Source of the DNA: Bradyrhizobium quebecense
GTDB taxonomy: Bacteria > Pseudomonadota > Alphaproteobacteria > Rhizobiales > Xanthobacteraceae
Assembly: GCF_013373795.3 (NCBI RefSeq)
Contig: NZ_CP088022.1
Span: 1,116,001 to 1,180,000 of the forward strand
Direction of reading: 5' to 3'
Length of the DNA: 64,000 nt
Positions 19,952 through 28,863 of the stretch are shown here, piece after piece; position 1 is the stretch's first letter, and every line of letters starts with the position of its first letter. The notes beneath the pieces are model-generated. The model ran no database searches. It had not been told where the DNA came from and was given only the letters and a program-made list of their open reading frames with translations. The position numbers and the translations under genes are program-made.

Positions 19952-20191
19952 ATGCGTAAATTTCTCCTGGCTGTTGCCCTGTTGTCGATCCCGCTCTCGT
20001 CCAGCGCCTTCGCCCAGCAGCAAGGGCGCGGCGGTACGCCCGATGAGCAGAAGGCCTGCACGCGCGACGTGCAGCGTCACTGCCGCTCCGTCATCGATCA
20101 GGGCGATTTCACCATTCTCGCCTGCCTGCAGCAGAACCGCAGCAAGATCAGCGCCGCCTGCGACCAGGTGCTGAAGACCCACGGCCAATAA
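19952..20191 (+). CDS. Small secreted cysteine-rich-repeat protein
   Basis: The product has 79 residues and a signal peptide (MRKFLLAVALLSIPLSSSAFAQ). The mature part, about 57 residues, has the spacing C-x7-C ... C-x10-C seen in cysteine-rich-repeat (GLG1-like) small proteins: ACTRDVQRHCRSVIDQGDF, then LACLQQNRSKISAACDQVL. Four cysteines suggest two disulfides in the periplasm. Such proteins are common in Bradyrhizobium, with no known activity. An AAGGA about 8 bases upstream supports the start. It precedes the hpnC operon by about 200 bases and is probably transcribed separately. Confidence 0.7.
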   Translation: MRKFLLAVALLSIPLSSSAFAQQQGRGGTPDEQKACTRDVQRHCRSVIDQGDFTILACLQQNRSKISAACDQVLKTHGQ

Positions 20192-20387
20192 GACCGAATT
20201 CAGGTCTCAAGGGACCGCTATCGACACCGCGGCTGGCAGCCATGCCGGCCGCGGCTACGTATGCTGGCGGTCACAGATAGCATTGGTTTTGGTGGCGTAT
20301 TCCCCTATATGGGGCTCGCAAATCCCCCGCATGCGCCTGACCGTCCGCGCCTGCGTCGTGCCATGACCAGTGTAGCCCAAATTTCCC

Positions 20388-21266
20388 ATGACCACCGCGA
20401 GCGACCTGCGATCCGGAAAGACCCACCGCGACGAGAATTTTCCGGTCGCGTCGTGGATCATTCATCCGCGGCATCGTGCCCTGATCCTGGCCTTCTATAA
20501 TTTCGTCCGCACCGCCGACGATATCGCCGATCACGGCACGCTGCCGGCCGAGGAGAAGCTGCGCTATCTCGACCTCATGGAGGCCGAGCTGCTCGGCAAT
20601 GGCGATAGCCAGAAGGAAGCGGTCAGCCTGCGCCGCGCCTTCGCCGAGCGCGGCATGCCGCCGCGGCATGCGCTCGACGTGCTGGTGGCGTTCCGCCTCG
20701 ACGTCACCAAGCTGCGCTACGAAAACTGGGACGACGTGATCGATTATTGCCGTTACTCGGCAATGCCGGTCGGGCGCTTCATGCTCGACGTGCATGGCGA
20801 GGATATTTCGACCTGGGCGGCGTCGGATGCGCTCTGCGCCGCATTGCAGATCAACAACCATCTGCAGGACTGCGGCAAGGACTACCGGAATCTGAACCGC
20901 GTCTATCTGCCGCGCGATGCGCTGGCCGCTACGGGTGCGACCGTCGAGATGCTCGGCGAGGCGAAATCGCAGCCGGCCCTGCTCAAATGCCTGCAGGCGC
21001 TCGCGCTGCGCACCGCGGCGCTGCTCGACCAGAGCAAGTCGCTCGCCGCCGAAGTGAAGGATTTCCGGCTCGGGCTCGAGATCTCGGTGATCCAGGCGTT
21101 CGCCGACAAGATCGTCAACCTGCTGAAGGTGCGCGACCCGCTCAGCGAGCGCGTGCATCTGAGCCCGGTCGAATTGCTGTTGCAGAGCCTTGGCGGCGTC
21201 GCCGGCGAGACCGCGCGGCGGGCGATCGGACGGCGTGCGGTCTCCAAGACGGCGGCAGGGGCATGA
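20388..21266 (+). CDS. hpnC: Hydroxysqualene synthase HpnC
   Basis: The protein has 292 residues and the all-alpha trans-isoprenyl fold. The first aspartate-rich motif reads RTADDIADHG and the second NNHLQDCGKDYRNLNRVYLPRD. HpnC hydrolyses presqualene diphosphate to hydroxysqualene, the middle step of the HpnCDE route to squalene. It is the first gene of a tightly packed operon; its stop overlaps the hpnD start as ATGA. The ATG at 20388 is preceded by TTTCCC and no obvious Shine-Dalgarno sequence. The 196 bases upstream hold a GC-rich hairpin (20227-20254, 12-base stem, one G-T pair) without a T-run. Confidence 0.93.
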   Translation: MTTASDLRSGKTHRDENFPVASWIIHPRHRALILAFYNFVRTADDIADHGTLPAEEKLRYLDLMEAELLGNGDSQKEAVSLRRAFAERGMPPRHALDVLVAFRLDVTKLRYENWDDVIDYCRYSAMPVGRFMLDVHGEDISTWAASDALCAALQINNHLQDCGKDYRNLNRVYLPRDALAATGATVEMLGEAKSQPALLKCLQALALRTAALLDQSKSLAAEVKDFRLGLEISVIQAFADKIVNLLKVRDPLSERVHLSPVELLLQSLGGVAGETARRAIGRRAVSKTAAGA

Positions 21267-22099
21267 GTGCTGAGGCGGCGGCCAACGCAAATTACGGAAG
21301 CACCGCGTCGGGCAGCTCGTTCTATGCCGCGATGCGCATCCTGCCGCACGCGCAGCGCGAGGCGATGTTCCAGATCTACAGCTTCTGCCGGCAGGTCGAC
21401 GACATCGCCGATTCCGATGGTCCGCGGCCGGAGCGCCTGGCGGCCTTGCAGCAGTGGCGCGACGATATCGACGCGCTGTATGCGGGGCACCCGCCGGAGC
21501 GGCTGAAAGACTATGTCGGGTCGGTGAAGGCCTTCGGCCTGAAGCGCGAGGATTTCGTCGCGATCGTCGACGGCATGGAGATGGACGTGCCGCAGGACAT
21601 CCGCGCGCCGGATCTTGCGACGCTCGACCTGTATTGCGATCGCGTCGCGAGCGCGGTCGGCCGGCTGTCGGTGCGCGTGTTCGGGCTGCCCGAGGAAGAC
21701 GGCATCCAACTCGCCTACCATCTCGGCCGCGCGCTGCAGCTCACCAACATCCTGCGCGACATCGACGAGGATGCCGGTCTCGGCCGGCTCTATCTGCCGC
21801 GCGAATGGCTCTGGCATGCCGGCATCACCAACAACGACCCGGCCCGCGTCACTGCCGACCGCGCGCTACCGAAAGTCTGCGCGCCGCTTGCCGAGCGCGC
21901 CAAGATGCACTTCCAGAAGTCCGACGAGATCATGAAGCGCAATTCGCGCCGCGCCGTGCGCGCGCCGCGGATCATGTCGAAATACTACCGCGCGATCCTC
22001 GATCTTTTAATCGCGCGCGGCTTCGCCGCTCCGCGTGAGCCGGTGCGTGTGTCCAAGGCCGCCAAGATCGGCATTCTTCTTCGTTACGCGATCATCTGA
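21263..22099 (+). CDS. hpnD: Presqualene diphosphate synthase HpnD
   Basis: The protein has 278 residues. ATG 21263 overlaps the hpnC stop by four bases. The two Mg-binding motifs are QVDDIADSDG and NILRDIDEDAGLGRLYLPRE, and SFYAAMRILP matches the N-terminal diphosphate-binding helix of this family. It condenses two farnesyl diphosphates to presqualene diphosphate. Its stop overlaps the hpnE ATG by one base (TGATG). It is a paralogue of HpnC; the order hpnC-hpnD and the conserved second motif fix which is which. Confidence 0.94.
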   Translation: MSAEAAANANYGSTASGSSFYAAMRILPHAQREAMFQIYSFCRQVDDIADSDGPRPERLAALQQWRDDIDALYAGHPPERLKDYVGSVKAFGLKREDFVAIVDGMEMDVPQDIRAPDLATLDLYCDRVASAVGRLSVRVFGLPEEDGIQLAYHLGRALQLTNILRDIDEDAGLGRLYLPREWLWHAGITNNDPARVTADRALPKVCAPLAERAKMHFQKSDEIMKRNSRRAVRAPRIMSKYYRAILDLLIARGFAAPREPVRVSKAAKIGILLRYAII

Positions 22100-23349
22100 T
22101 GCAAAAGACCGTTCATATCATCGGTGCCGGTATTTCCGGCCTCTCCGCGGCCGTGCGGCTCGCCAATGGCGGCTACAAGGTTGCCGTCCACGAGGCGACG
22201 CAGCAGGCCGGTGGCCGCTGCCGCTCTTATTTCGACGCCGCCACCAATCTCACCATCGACAACGGCAACCATCTGCTGCTGTCGGGCAACCGCCATGCGC
22301 TGAGCTACGCGCGTTCGATCGGCACCGAGGCGGGTCTCGTGGGACCTGCGCGCGCGCAGTTTCCGTTCGTCGACCTGGCCTCCGGCCAGCGCTGGCAGCT
22401 CGACCTCGGCGATTCCCGCCTGCCGCTGTGGGTGTTCGACGAGGCGCGCCGCGTCCCGGACACCAGCCTGCGCGATTATCTCGCATTGGCGCCGCTGGCC
22501 TGGGCCGGCACCGAGGCGCTGGTCGGCAACACGATTCCCTGCAAGGGCACGCTGTATGACCGCCTGGTGCAGCCGCTGCTGCTCGCCGCACTGAACGTCG
22601 ATCCGCCGGAGGGCTCGGCCGGGCTTGCCGGCGCCATCGTGCGCGAGACGCTGCTCGCCGGCGGGCAGGCCTGCCGTCCGCTGATCGCGCGCGACGGCCT
22701 GAGCTCGGTACTGATCGAGCCGGCCGTGAAGCTGCTGCAGGAGCGGGGCCATAGCGTCCAGTTCAGTCACGAATTGCGTACGCTTGGCATGTCGGGTGAT
22801 CGCATCAGCGAGCTCGACTTCGGCGGTGGCGACAAGATCACGCTGGCCGCCGACGATGCCGTCGTGCTCGCGGTGCCGCCGCGCGCCGCGGCAACGCTGC
22901 TGCCCGGCCTGAAAACCCCGACCAAATTCCGCGCCATTGTGAATGCGCATTTCCGCGTCGATCCGCCGCGCGACGCCGCGCCCATTCTCGGCGTGGTCGG
23001 CGGCCTCGTGGAATGGCTGTTCGCATTCCCGCAGCGGCTGTCGGTGACGATCAGCAACGGCGACCGCCTGGTCGACATGCCGCGCGAGGAGCTCGCGCAG
23101 GCGATCTGGCGGGACATCTGCAAGGCATCCGGCGTTTCCGGCGACTTGCCGCCGTGGCAGATCGTGCGCGAGCGCCGCGCCACATTTGAGGCGACGCCGG
23201 AGCAGAACGCCCTGCGTCCGGGGCCCACGACGGCGCAAAAAAACCTGTTCCTTGCCGGCGACTGGACTGCTACCGGGTTGCCGGCAACCATCGAGGGGTC
23301 GGTGCGGTCGGGTGATCGCGCCGCAGATCTGGTTCTGGCCAGGCGTTAA
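22099..23349 (+). CDS. hpnE: Squalene-forming FAD-dependent oxidoreductase HpnE
   Basis: The protein has 416 residues. The N-terminal dinucleotide-binding motif is IIGAGISGLSAAVRLANGG, followed by HEATQQAGGRC, as in the phytoene desaturase-like amine oxidase superfamily. A C-terminal FLAGDWTATGLPATIEGSVRSG matches the second FAD-binding element. HpnE reduces hydroxysqualene to squalene and completes the HpnCDE pathway. It overlaps hpnD by one base and is followed 45 bases later by shc. Confidence 0.94.
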   Translation: MQKTVHIIGAGISGLSAAVRLANGGYKVAVHEATQQAGGRCRSYFDAATNLTIDNGNHLLLSGNRHALSYARSIGTEAGLVGPARAQFPFVDLASGQRWQLDLGDSRLPLWVFDEARRVPDTSLRDYLALAPLAWAGTEALVGNTIPCKGTLYDRLVQPLLLAALNVDPPEGSAGLAGAIVRETLLAGGQACRPLIARDGLSSVLIEPAVKLLQERGHSVQFSHELRTLGMSGDRISELDFGGGDKITLAADDAVVLAVPPRAAATLLPGLKTPTKFRAIVNAHFRVDPPRDAAPILGVVGGLVEWLFAFPQRLSVTISNGDRLVDMPREELAQAIWRDICKASGVSGDLPPWQIVRERRATFEATPEQNALRPGPTTAQKNLFLAGDWTATGLPATIEGSVRSGDRAADLVLARR

Positions 23350-23394
23350 ATTCGACCTGTTAAGCGGCCGCGGCTTTCGATCAGCCGGTCCGCA

Positions 23395-25377
23395 ATGAAG
23401 AGGATATCGAGCGAAATGCTTTCGAGAGATCACGGCGTCGCAGTCGATCCGGTCGCGCTGGAGAAGAGCATCTCCAAGGCAACCGAAGCGCTGCTCGGCT
23501 ATCGCCAGTCCGACGGGCACTGGATATTCGAGCTCGAGGCCGACAGCACCATTCCGGCCGAGTACATCCTGCTGCGTCACTACCTGGCCGAGCCCGTCGA
23601 CGCCGCGCTCGAGGCCAAGCTCGGCAACTATCTGCGTCGCGTCCAGGGCGCGCATGGCGGCTGGCCGCTGGTGCATGACGGCCCGTTCGACATGAGCGCC
23701 AGCGTGAAGTCGTACTTCGCGCTGAAGATGATCGGCGATTCCGTCGACGCGCCGCACATGGTGCGGGCGCGCGAGGCGATCCGTTCGCGCGGCGGGGCTT
23801 CGGGCAGCAACGTGTTCACGCGCTTCCTGCTTGCGCTTTATGGCGTCGTGACCTGGCGCGCGACGCCGGTACTGCCGATCGAGATCATGCTGCTGCCGAT
23901 GTGGTCGCCGTTCCACATCAACAAGATCTCCTACTGGGCGCGCACCACCATGGTGCCGCTGATGGTGCTCGCTGCGCTGAAGCCGCGCGCCAAGAATCCG
24001 AAGGGCGTCGGCATCGACGAACTGTTCCTGGAAGATCCGAAGTCGGTCCGCATGGCGCCGAAGGCGCCGCATCAGAGCGCGAGCTGGTTCTATCTGTTCC
24101 GCTCGCTCGACGCCGTGCTGCGCGTGATCGAGCCGATGTTTCCGAAGCGCCTGCGCCAGCGCGCGATCGACGCCGCGCTCGCCTTCACCGAAGAGCGGTT
24201 GAACGGCGAAGACGGCATGGGCGCGATCTATCCGCCGATGGCCAACATCGTCATGATGTATGAGGCGCTCGGCAAGGACGAGAGTTTCCCGCCGCGCGCC
24301 GTCACCCGCCGCGGCATCGACAAGCTGCTGGTGGTCGGCGAGCACGAGGCCTATTGCCAACCCTGCGTCTCGCCGGTGTGGGACACCGCGCTGACCTGTC
24401 ATGCGTTGCAGGAAGCGGGCGGCGACGACACGCTCGCCAAGGCCAAGCAGGGGCTCGACTGGCTGAAGCCACGCCAGGTGCTGGAGCTGAAGGGCGACTG
24501 GGCGGTCAAGGCGCCGGACGTCCGTCCCGGTGGCTGGGCGTTCCAGTACAACAACGATCACTATCCTGATCTCGACGACACTGCCGTGGTCGTGATGGCG
24601 ATGGACCGCGTGCGGCGCCATAGCGGAACCAGGGAATATGACGAGGCGATCGCGCGCGGCCGCGAGTGGATCGAGGGGCTGCAGAGCCGCGACGGCGGCT
24701 GGGCGGCGTTCGACGTCAACAACCTCGAATATTACCTCAACAACATCCCGTTCTCCGATCACGGAGCCTTGCTCGATCCGCCGACCGAGGATGTCACCGC
24801 GCGCTGCATCTCGATGCTGGGCCAGCTCGGCGAGACCGCCGAGAGCAACAAGGCGATGGCCGACGGTATCGCCTATCTGCGCCGCACCCAGCTCGCCGAG
24901 GGCTCCTGGTACGGCCGCTGGGGCCTGAATTACGTCTACGGCACGTGGTCGGTGCTCTCCGCGCTAAATGTCGCAGGGATCGATCGCAACGACCCGATGA
25001 TTCGGAAAGCGGTCGATTGGCTGGCGTCAGTCCAGAATCAGGACGGCGGCTGGGGCGAGGACGCCGTCAGTTACCGGCTGGATTACAAGGGTTATGAAGT
25101 TGCGCCGTCGACCTCCTCGCAAACGGCATGGGCCTTGCTTGGATTGATGGCGGCCGGAGAGGTCGAAAATCCCGCCGTTGCGCGGGGGGTGGAGTACCTA
25201 AAGGCAACACAGACGGAAAAAGGGCTGTGGGACGAGCAGCGATACACAGCTACGGGGTTTCCGCGGGTATTTTACTTGCGATATCATGGCTACTCGAAGT
25301 TCTTTCCGCTCTGGGCGCTGGCGCGGTATCGAAATTTGAGAAGCACCAATAGCAGGGTGGTAGGGGTCGGGATGTGA
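23395..25377 (+). CDS. shc: Squalene-hopene cyclase
   Basis: The protein has 660 residues (also called hpnF). The catalytic DXDD motif is Asp392-Leu-Asp394-Asp395 in HYPDLDDTAVV, and QW repeats are visible (QSRDGGWAAF, QNQDGGWGE, EGSWYGRWG). It is a monotopic membrane protein that cyclises squalene to hopene and diplopterol. ATG 23395 lacks a clear ribosome site; ATG 23416, preceded by AAGAGGA, is an alternative that would shorten the protein by seven residues. The stop overlaps the hpnG GTG by four bases. Confidence 0.96.
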   Translation: MKRISSEMLSRDHGVAVDPVALEKSISKATEALLGYRQSDGHWIFELEADSTIPAEYILLRHYLAEPVDAALEAKLGNYLRRVQGAHGGWPLVHDGPFDMSASVKSYFALKMIGDSVDAPHMVRAREAIRSRGGASGSNVFTRFLLALYGVVTWRATPVLPIEIMLLPMWSPFHINKISYWARTTMVPLMVLAALKPRAKNPKGVGIDELFLEDPKSVRMAPKAPHQSASWFYLFRSLDAVLRVIEPMFPKRLRQRAIDAALAFTEERLNGEDGMGAIYPPMANIVMMYEALGKDESFPPRAVTRRGIDKLLVVGEHEAYCQPCVSPVWDTALTCHALQEAGGDDTLAKAKQGLDWLKPRQVLELKGDWAVKAPDVRPGGWAFQYNNDHYPDLDDTAVVVMAMDRVRRHSGTREYDEAIARGREWIEGLQSRDGGWAAFDVNNLEYYLNNIPFSDHGALLDPPTEDVTARCISMLGQLGETAESNKAMADGIAYLRRTQLAEGSWYGRWGLNYVYGTWSVLSALNVAGIDRNDPMIRKAVDWLASVQNQDGGWGEDAVSYRLDYKGYEVAPSTSSQTAWALLGLMAAGEVENPAVARGVEYLKATQTEKGLWDEQRYTATGFPRVFYLRYHGYSKFFPLWALARYRNLRSTNSRVVGVGM

Positions 25378-26129
25378 TTGTTGAGGCGGGGGCCGCCGAG
25401 ACCGTGGGCAGTAGAATTGATCCTCGGCCGGTATTGATTGTGACTGGATTGGTGCAGGAGGCCCGCATCGCAGCCGGTCCCGGCATGATCGTGATCTGCA
25501 GCTCGAGCGATCCGCAGCAGCTGCGTGAATTGCTGGCGACGCTGGATCCGACGAGCTTCCGTGGCGTGATTTCGTTCGGCGTGGCCGGCGGGCTCGATCC
25601 GTCGCTGAAGTCGGGCGACGTCGTGGTGGCGACCGAAGTGATGTCCGGCGATACCCGTTTCCTGGCCGCATCCGCCCTGAACGAAGAGATGATCGCCAGC
25701 GCCGCGCTGAAGCGCCGCAGGATCGTCCGCGGCGGGCTTGCCGGCGTCGAACAGGTGATCGCGGCGAAGGCCTGCAAGGCCGCCCTGCGCTCGATGACGG
25801 GCGCAGCCGCAGTCGACATGGAAAGCCATATCGCGGCAGCGTATGCGGCCAAGGCGGGCGTTCCGTTCGCCGCGCTGCGCGTGATCAGCGATCCGGCGCA
25901 CCGGGCGCTGCCCGAGCTGGCGAAATCCGCGGTGAAGCCGAACGGCGACATCGACCTGCGCAAGGTGCTGCGCGGCATCGTGCGCAATCCGCGGACGGTG
26001 CGGGCGCTGGTGTCGACCGGAATCGATTTCAATCGCGCGCTGCGCTCGCTGCGCAGCTGCCGCGGCTTCCTGCTCGGCAGCGACGTGCTGATGCCGGTGG
26101 ACGACGTACTGGTGGCGAAGGCGGCCTGA
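25374..26129 (+). CDS. hpnG: Hopanoid nucleoside hydrolase/phosphorylase HpnG
   Basis: The protein has 251 residues. GTG 25374 overlaps the shc stop (GTGA). It is a member of the purine nucleoside phosphorylase/MTA nucleosidase superfamily: ISFGVAGGLDPSLKSGDVVVA and AAAVDMESHIAAAYAAKAGVPFAALRVISD carry the nucleoside-binding core. HpnG removes adenine from adenosylhopane to give the ribosyl side chain precursor. It is the last gene of hpnCDE-shc-hpnG and is followed by a clean terminator at 26200. Confidence 0.92.
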   Translation: MIVEAGAAETVGSRIDPRPVLIVTGLVQEARIAAGPGMIVICSSSDPQQLRELLATLDPTSFRGVISFGVAGGLDPSLKSGDVVVATEVMSGDTRFLAASALNEEMIASAALKRRRIVRGGLAGVEQVIAAKACKAALRSMTGAAAVDMESHIAAAYAAKAGVPFAALRVISDPAHRALPELAKSAVKPNGDIDLRKVLRGIVRNPRTVRALVSTGIDFNRALRSLRSCRGFLLGSDVLMPVDDVLVAKAA

Positions 26130-26199
26130 TCCAACTGTCCCGGGCCGGGACGGCGTGGCTCGCTGCACCAAGCTCAAAACAACCAAGCTCAAAAGTAGA

Positions 26200-26229
26200 G
26201 GCCCGATCGCATCGCGATCGGGCCCTTTT
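26200..26229 (+). terminator. Terminator of the hpnC-hpnG operon
   Basis: GGCCCGATCGC at 26200-26210 pairs with GCGATCGGGCC at 26214-26224 across an ATC loop, followed by CTTTTG at 26225-26230. It lies 70 bases after hpnG and isolates that operon from the TetR unit downstream. Confidence 0.85.
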
Positions 26230-26455
26230 GCTTTGGTGCCTGATGGTTTGGCTTGATGCCACGCCGGTCCGGTTCCGGGCGTTCAGCGGGCGATCTGCCG
26301 GGCGTGCATTTGCCGGCTTGCGGGCGGATGACCCCTCGAGGCCTGTCCCTGCCTGCGGGTGGCACGGCAAGTTTCCGACGATCATTGGTCCTGCAGGTGC
26401 AGCGTACGCAGGCGGCGCGCGCCGTCCTGCGACCTCGCACCGGCCCCGTGGATGC

Positions 26456-26505
26456 TTGACAGATACCGCTATTCGACCGAGTATGAATTACGATCCTGTA
26501 TTCAT
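26456..26505 (+). promoter_or_regulatory. Promoter and palindromic operator of the TetR operon
   Basis: TTGACA at 26456-26461 is a consensus -35 box. The -10 lies 17 bases on, near GAGTAT at 26479-26484. An inverted repeat ATGAAT (26483-26488) / ATTCAT (26500-26505) overlaps the -10 and start region. The layout is typical of a TetR-family autorepressor operator just ahead of its own gene (ATG 26521). AAGG at 26511-26514 is the ribosome site. Regulator identity is inferred from position. Confidence 0.55.
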
Positions 26506-26520
26506 GAATTAAGGTTCACT

Positions 26521-27165
26521 ATGGCAATAGCGGCGGTTCGCCTCAACCAACTCGTCGAGACCAAGGCCCGCATTCTGGATGCCGCCAGGGACGCCGTGGC
26601 GCTGAGTGGGTGGAAGGACGCCCAGATCGCCCTGATCGCCTCACGGGCCGGCGTGGCCACGGGCAGCGTGTATCGCTACTTCGACTCGAAGGCGGACCTG
26701 TACGCGCAGGTGCTCGCCCTGGTTTCCGAGCGCGAGGTGGCCGTTGTCGCCGCGGTCGTCGAGGCGGAGGGATCTGCGTCCCAGTGTCTGGTGGACGCGA
26801 TCTACACCTTCTCGGTCCGGGCGATGCGCGGCCGCCGTCTGGCCTATGCGTTGATCGCCGAACCCTGCGAGCCCGAGATCGATGCGGCGCGCCTGAAATA
26901 CCGGGCGGCCCTGGCCGACCAGATCGCAAGGCTGGTCCGGCGCGGCATCGCCAACGGCGAGTTCGTCGATATCGATGCGAATGTCGCGGCATCCTGCGTG
27001 GCTGGCGCCTTCATGGAGGCGCTGGTCGGTCCGCTGGCGCCCGAAGCAGCCCCGGACTCCGACGCGGCAAAGGCGATCGCTCAGATGATCGCGGGGCTTT
27101 CCGCGCGCATGCTGTTTCGCCATCCCGCGCCTGAATTGACCCCTGTATCGAGAGTTTCCGCATGA
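26521..27165 (+). CDS. TetR-family transcriptional regulator
   Basis: The protein has 214 residues. I chose ATG 26521, preceded by AAGG at a 6-base spacing; the open frame continues upstream but through the promoter and operator. The N-terminal helix-turn-helix is clear: KARILDAARDAVALSGWK, IALIASRAGVATGSVYRYFDSKADLYAQV. The C-terminal ligand domain is variable. Its stop overlaps the start of the acyl-CoA dehydrogenase as ATGA, so it controls and is co-transcribed with that operon. The inducer is unknown; acyl-CoA or a related acid would fit the neighbours. Confidence 0.9.
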   Translation: MAIAAVRLNQLVETKARILDAARDAVALSGWKDAQIALIASRAGVATGSVYRYFDSKADLYAQVLALVSEREVAVVAAVVEAEGSASQCLVDAIYTFSVRAMRGRRLAYALIAEPCEPEIDAARLKYRAALADQIARLVRRGIANGEFVDIDANVAASCVAGAFMEALVGPLAPEAAPDSDAAKAIAQMIAGLSARMLFRHPAPELTPVSRVSA

Positions 27166-28850
27166 ATGCGCGTGTCCAGCCGGTTGCCGTCGCGGAAGCA
27201 AAACCCAGTGCGTTCGCGACCCATGAAGTCCGCAATCAGGCGCGGCCAGCCACAGGCTTCAACGCGTTCGATGACGACCGCGCGTTGAGCGATCTGATCG
27301 CAAGGATGGTGCCATGGGCGAAGGACAGGCTTTCCGCGCTCGGAGCCCATGCCGGCAGCGAAGCTGTGCAGGAGGCCGCGCGGCTTGCCAATGAGTACGA
27401 GCCGAAGCTCTTGACCCATGACCGGTACGGCAACCGCAATGATTGGGTCGAGTTTCATCCGGCATGGCATCAATTGATGGCGCTGGCGTTCCAGAGCGAG
27501 GTCCATAGCCTGGCCTGGTCGACGTCCGAGCCACATGGCCATTTGGCGCGCGCGGCGCTGAGCTATCTCTGGAATCAGATCGAGAACGGCGTCGGGTGTC
27601 CGACCGGGATGGCGTACGCCGCGATCGCCGGGTTTTCCGGCAAGCCGCAATTCAGTCTGTGGCGGGAGCGAACGCTGGCAGCGGATTACGATCCACGCCG
27701 GCTTCCAATCGAGGCCAAGCGTGCGGCGGTGATCGGTTATGCGATGACCGAGAAGCAGGGCGGCTCCGATCTGCGTGAGACCCAGACCACCGCGCGCTTC
27801 GTCGAGCGCGGCGCGCATGGCGAGATCTATGCGATCACCGGCCACAAATGGTTCTTCTCGGTGCCGGTCGCCGATGGATTCTACACGCTGGCCCGCACCC
27901 AATCCGGCGTCAGTTGCCTGTTCGTGCCGCGCCTCTTGCCGGACGGCAGCGCCAACCGCATCCACATTCAGCGCCTGAAGGACAAGTGCGGCAACCGCTC
28001 GAACGCGTCGAGCGAGATCGAGTATCACGATACGTGGTCGATCCTGGTCGGTGAAGAAGGCCGCGGCATCGCGGAGATCCTTTCGCATGCTCATTTGACG
28101 CGGCTGGATTTCGCGGTCGGCTCCGCCGGGCTGATGCGGCAGGCGTTGAGCCTGGCACTGAACCACGCGCAAACGCGAACCGCGTTCGGCAAGCCGATGG
28201 CCGAGCTCCCGATGCAGCGCAATGTGCTCGCCGACCTCGCACTCGAGACCGAGGCGGCGATGCTTGGCGCATTTCGCGTCGCGCGTGCGACCGATGGCCT
28301 GGAGACGAGCGACCACGAACGGCTGCTGGCGCGGGTCGCGACTCCCGTGGTGAAGTTCTGGAATTGCCAGCGCGCGCCGGCTTTCACCTACGAGTGCCTG
28401 CAGGTGCATGGCGGCAACGGCTTCATCATGGAGAATGCGATGGCGCGGCTCTATCGCGAGGCGCCGTTGAACTCGATCTGGGAAGGCACCTCCAACATGA
28501 TGTGCATGGACGTGCTGCGGGCCATGCAACGGGATGCAAATTGCCGGGACGCGTTCGCCGACGAACTGCGCGCGAGCAGGGGCCTCAATGCGGTCTATGA
28601 CCGTTGCACGGACGACCTCGCGGATCGCTTGCTGGCACGATATCCGGACGATGGGCATGCGCGGGCGCTCGTCACCCGCATGGCGCATGCGTTGCAGGCG
28701 GCCGAGATGTTAAGGCACGGCGATGCCACTGCGGCCGATCTCTTCGTGCAATCCAGGCTTGGCGCGGATGGGATGCATGTGTTCGGTGCGCTTCCTTCGT
28801 CGGAAGGCCTTGGCAAGTTCGTCGAACGCGCCTCCGTCATCCGTCATTAA
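27162..28850 (+). CDS. AidB-like acyl-CoA dehydrogenase
   Basis: The protein has 562 residues, the length of the AidB / isovaleryl-CoA dehydrogenase-like branch and longer than ordinary acyl-CoA dehydrogenases. Family marks are AYAMTEKQGGSDLRETQT-like flavin binding (here VIGYAMTEKQGGSDLRE), ITGHKWFFSVPVADGFYTLARTQ, and the active-site segment SIWEGTSNMMCMD with its conserved Glu. It is an FAD flavoprotein in the cytoplasm. It overlaps the tetR gene by four bases and is followed 13 bases on by a class II aldolase. True AidB acts in alkylation resistance, but here the operon context points to metabolism of an unknown acid. Confidence 0.85.
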   Translation: MNARVQPVAVAEAKPSAFATHEVRNQARPATGFNAFDDDRALSDLIARMVPWAKDRLSALGAHAGSEAVQEAARLANEYEPKLLTHDRYGNRNDWVEFHPAWHQLMALAFQSEVHSLAWSTSEPHGHLARAALSYLWNQIENGVGCPTGMAYAAIAGFSGKPQFSLWRERTLAADYDPRRLPIEAKRAAVIGYAMTEKQGGSDLRETQTTARFVERGAHGEIYAITGHKWFFSVPVADGFYTLARTQSGVSCLFVPRLLPDGSANRIHIQRLKDKCGNRSNASSEIEYHDTWSILVGEEGRGIAEILSHAHLTRLDFAVGSAGLMRQALSLALNHAQTRTAFGKPMAELPMQRNVLADLALETEAAMLGAFRVARATDGLETSDHERLLARVATPVVKFWNCQRAPAFTYECLQVHGGNGFIMENAMARLYREAPLNSIWEGTSNMMCMDVLRAMQRDANCRDAFADELRASRGLNAVYDRCTDDLADRLLARYPDDGHARALVTRMAHALQAAEMLRHGDATAADLFVQSRLGADGMHVFGALPSSEGLGKFVERASVIRH

Positions 28851-28863
28851 GGGTTCCTGTCAT

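Noticed and set aside
22084..24762. Long minus-strand open frame of 892 codons opposite hpnE and shc
   Set aside because: It is a GC-rich antisense shadow: composition is dominated by Arg, Ala, His and Gln, with no domain, and the plus strand encodes two complete, well-known enzymes.
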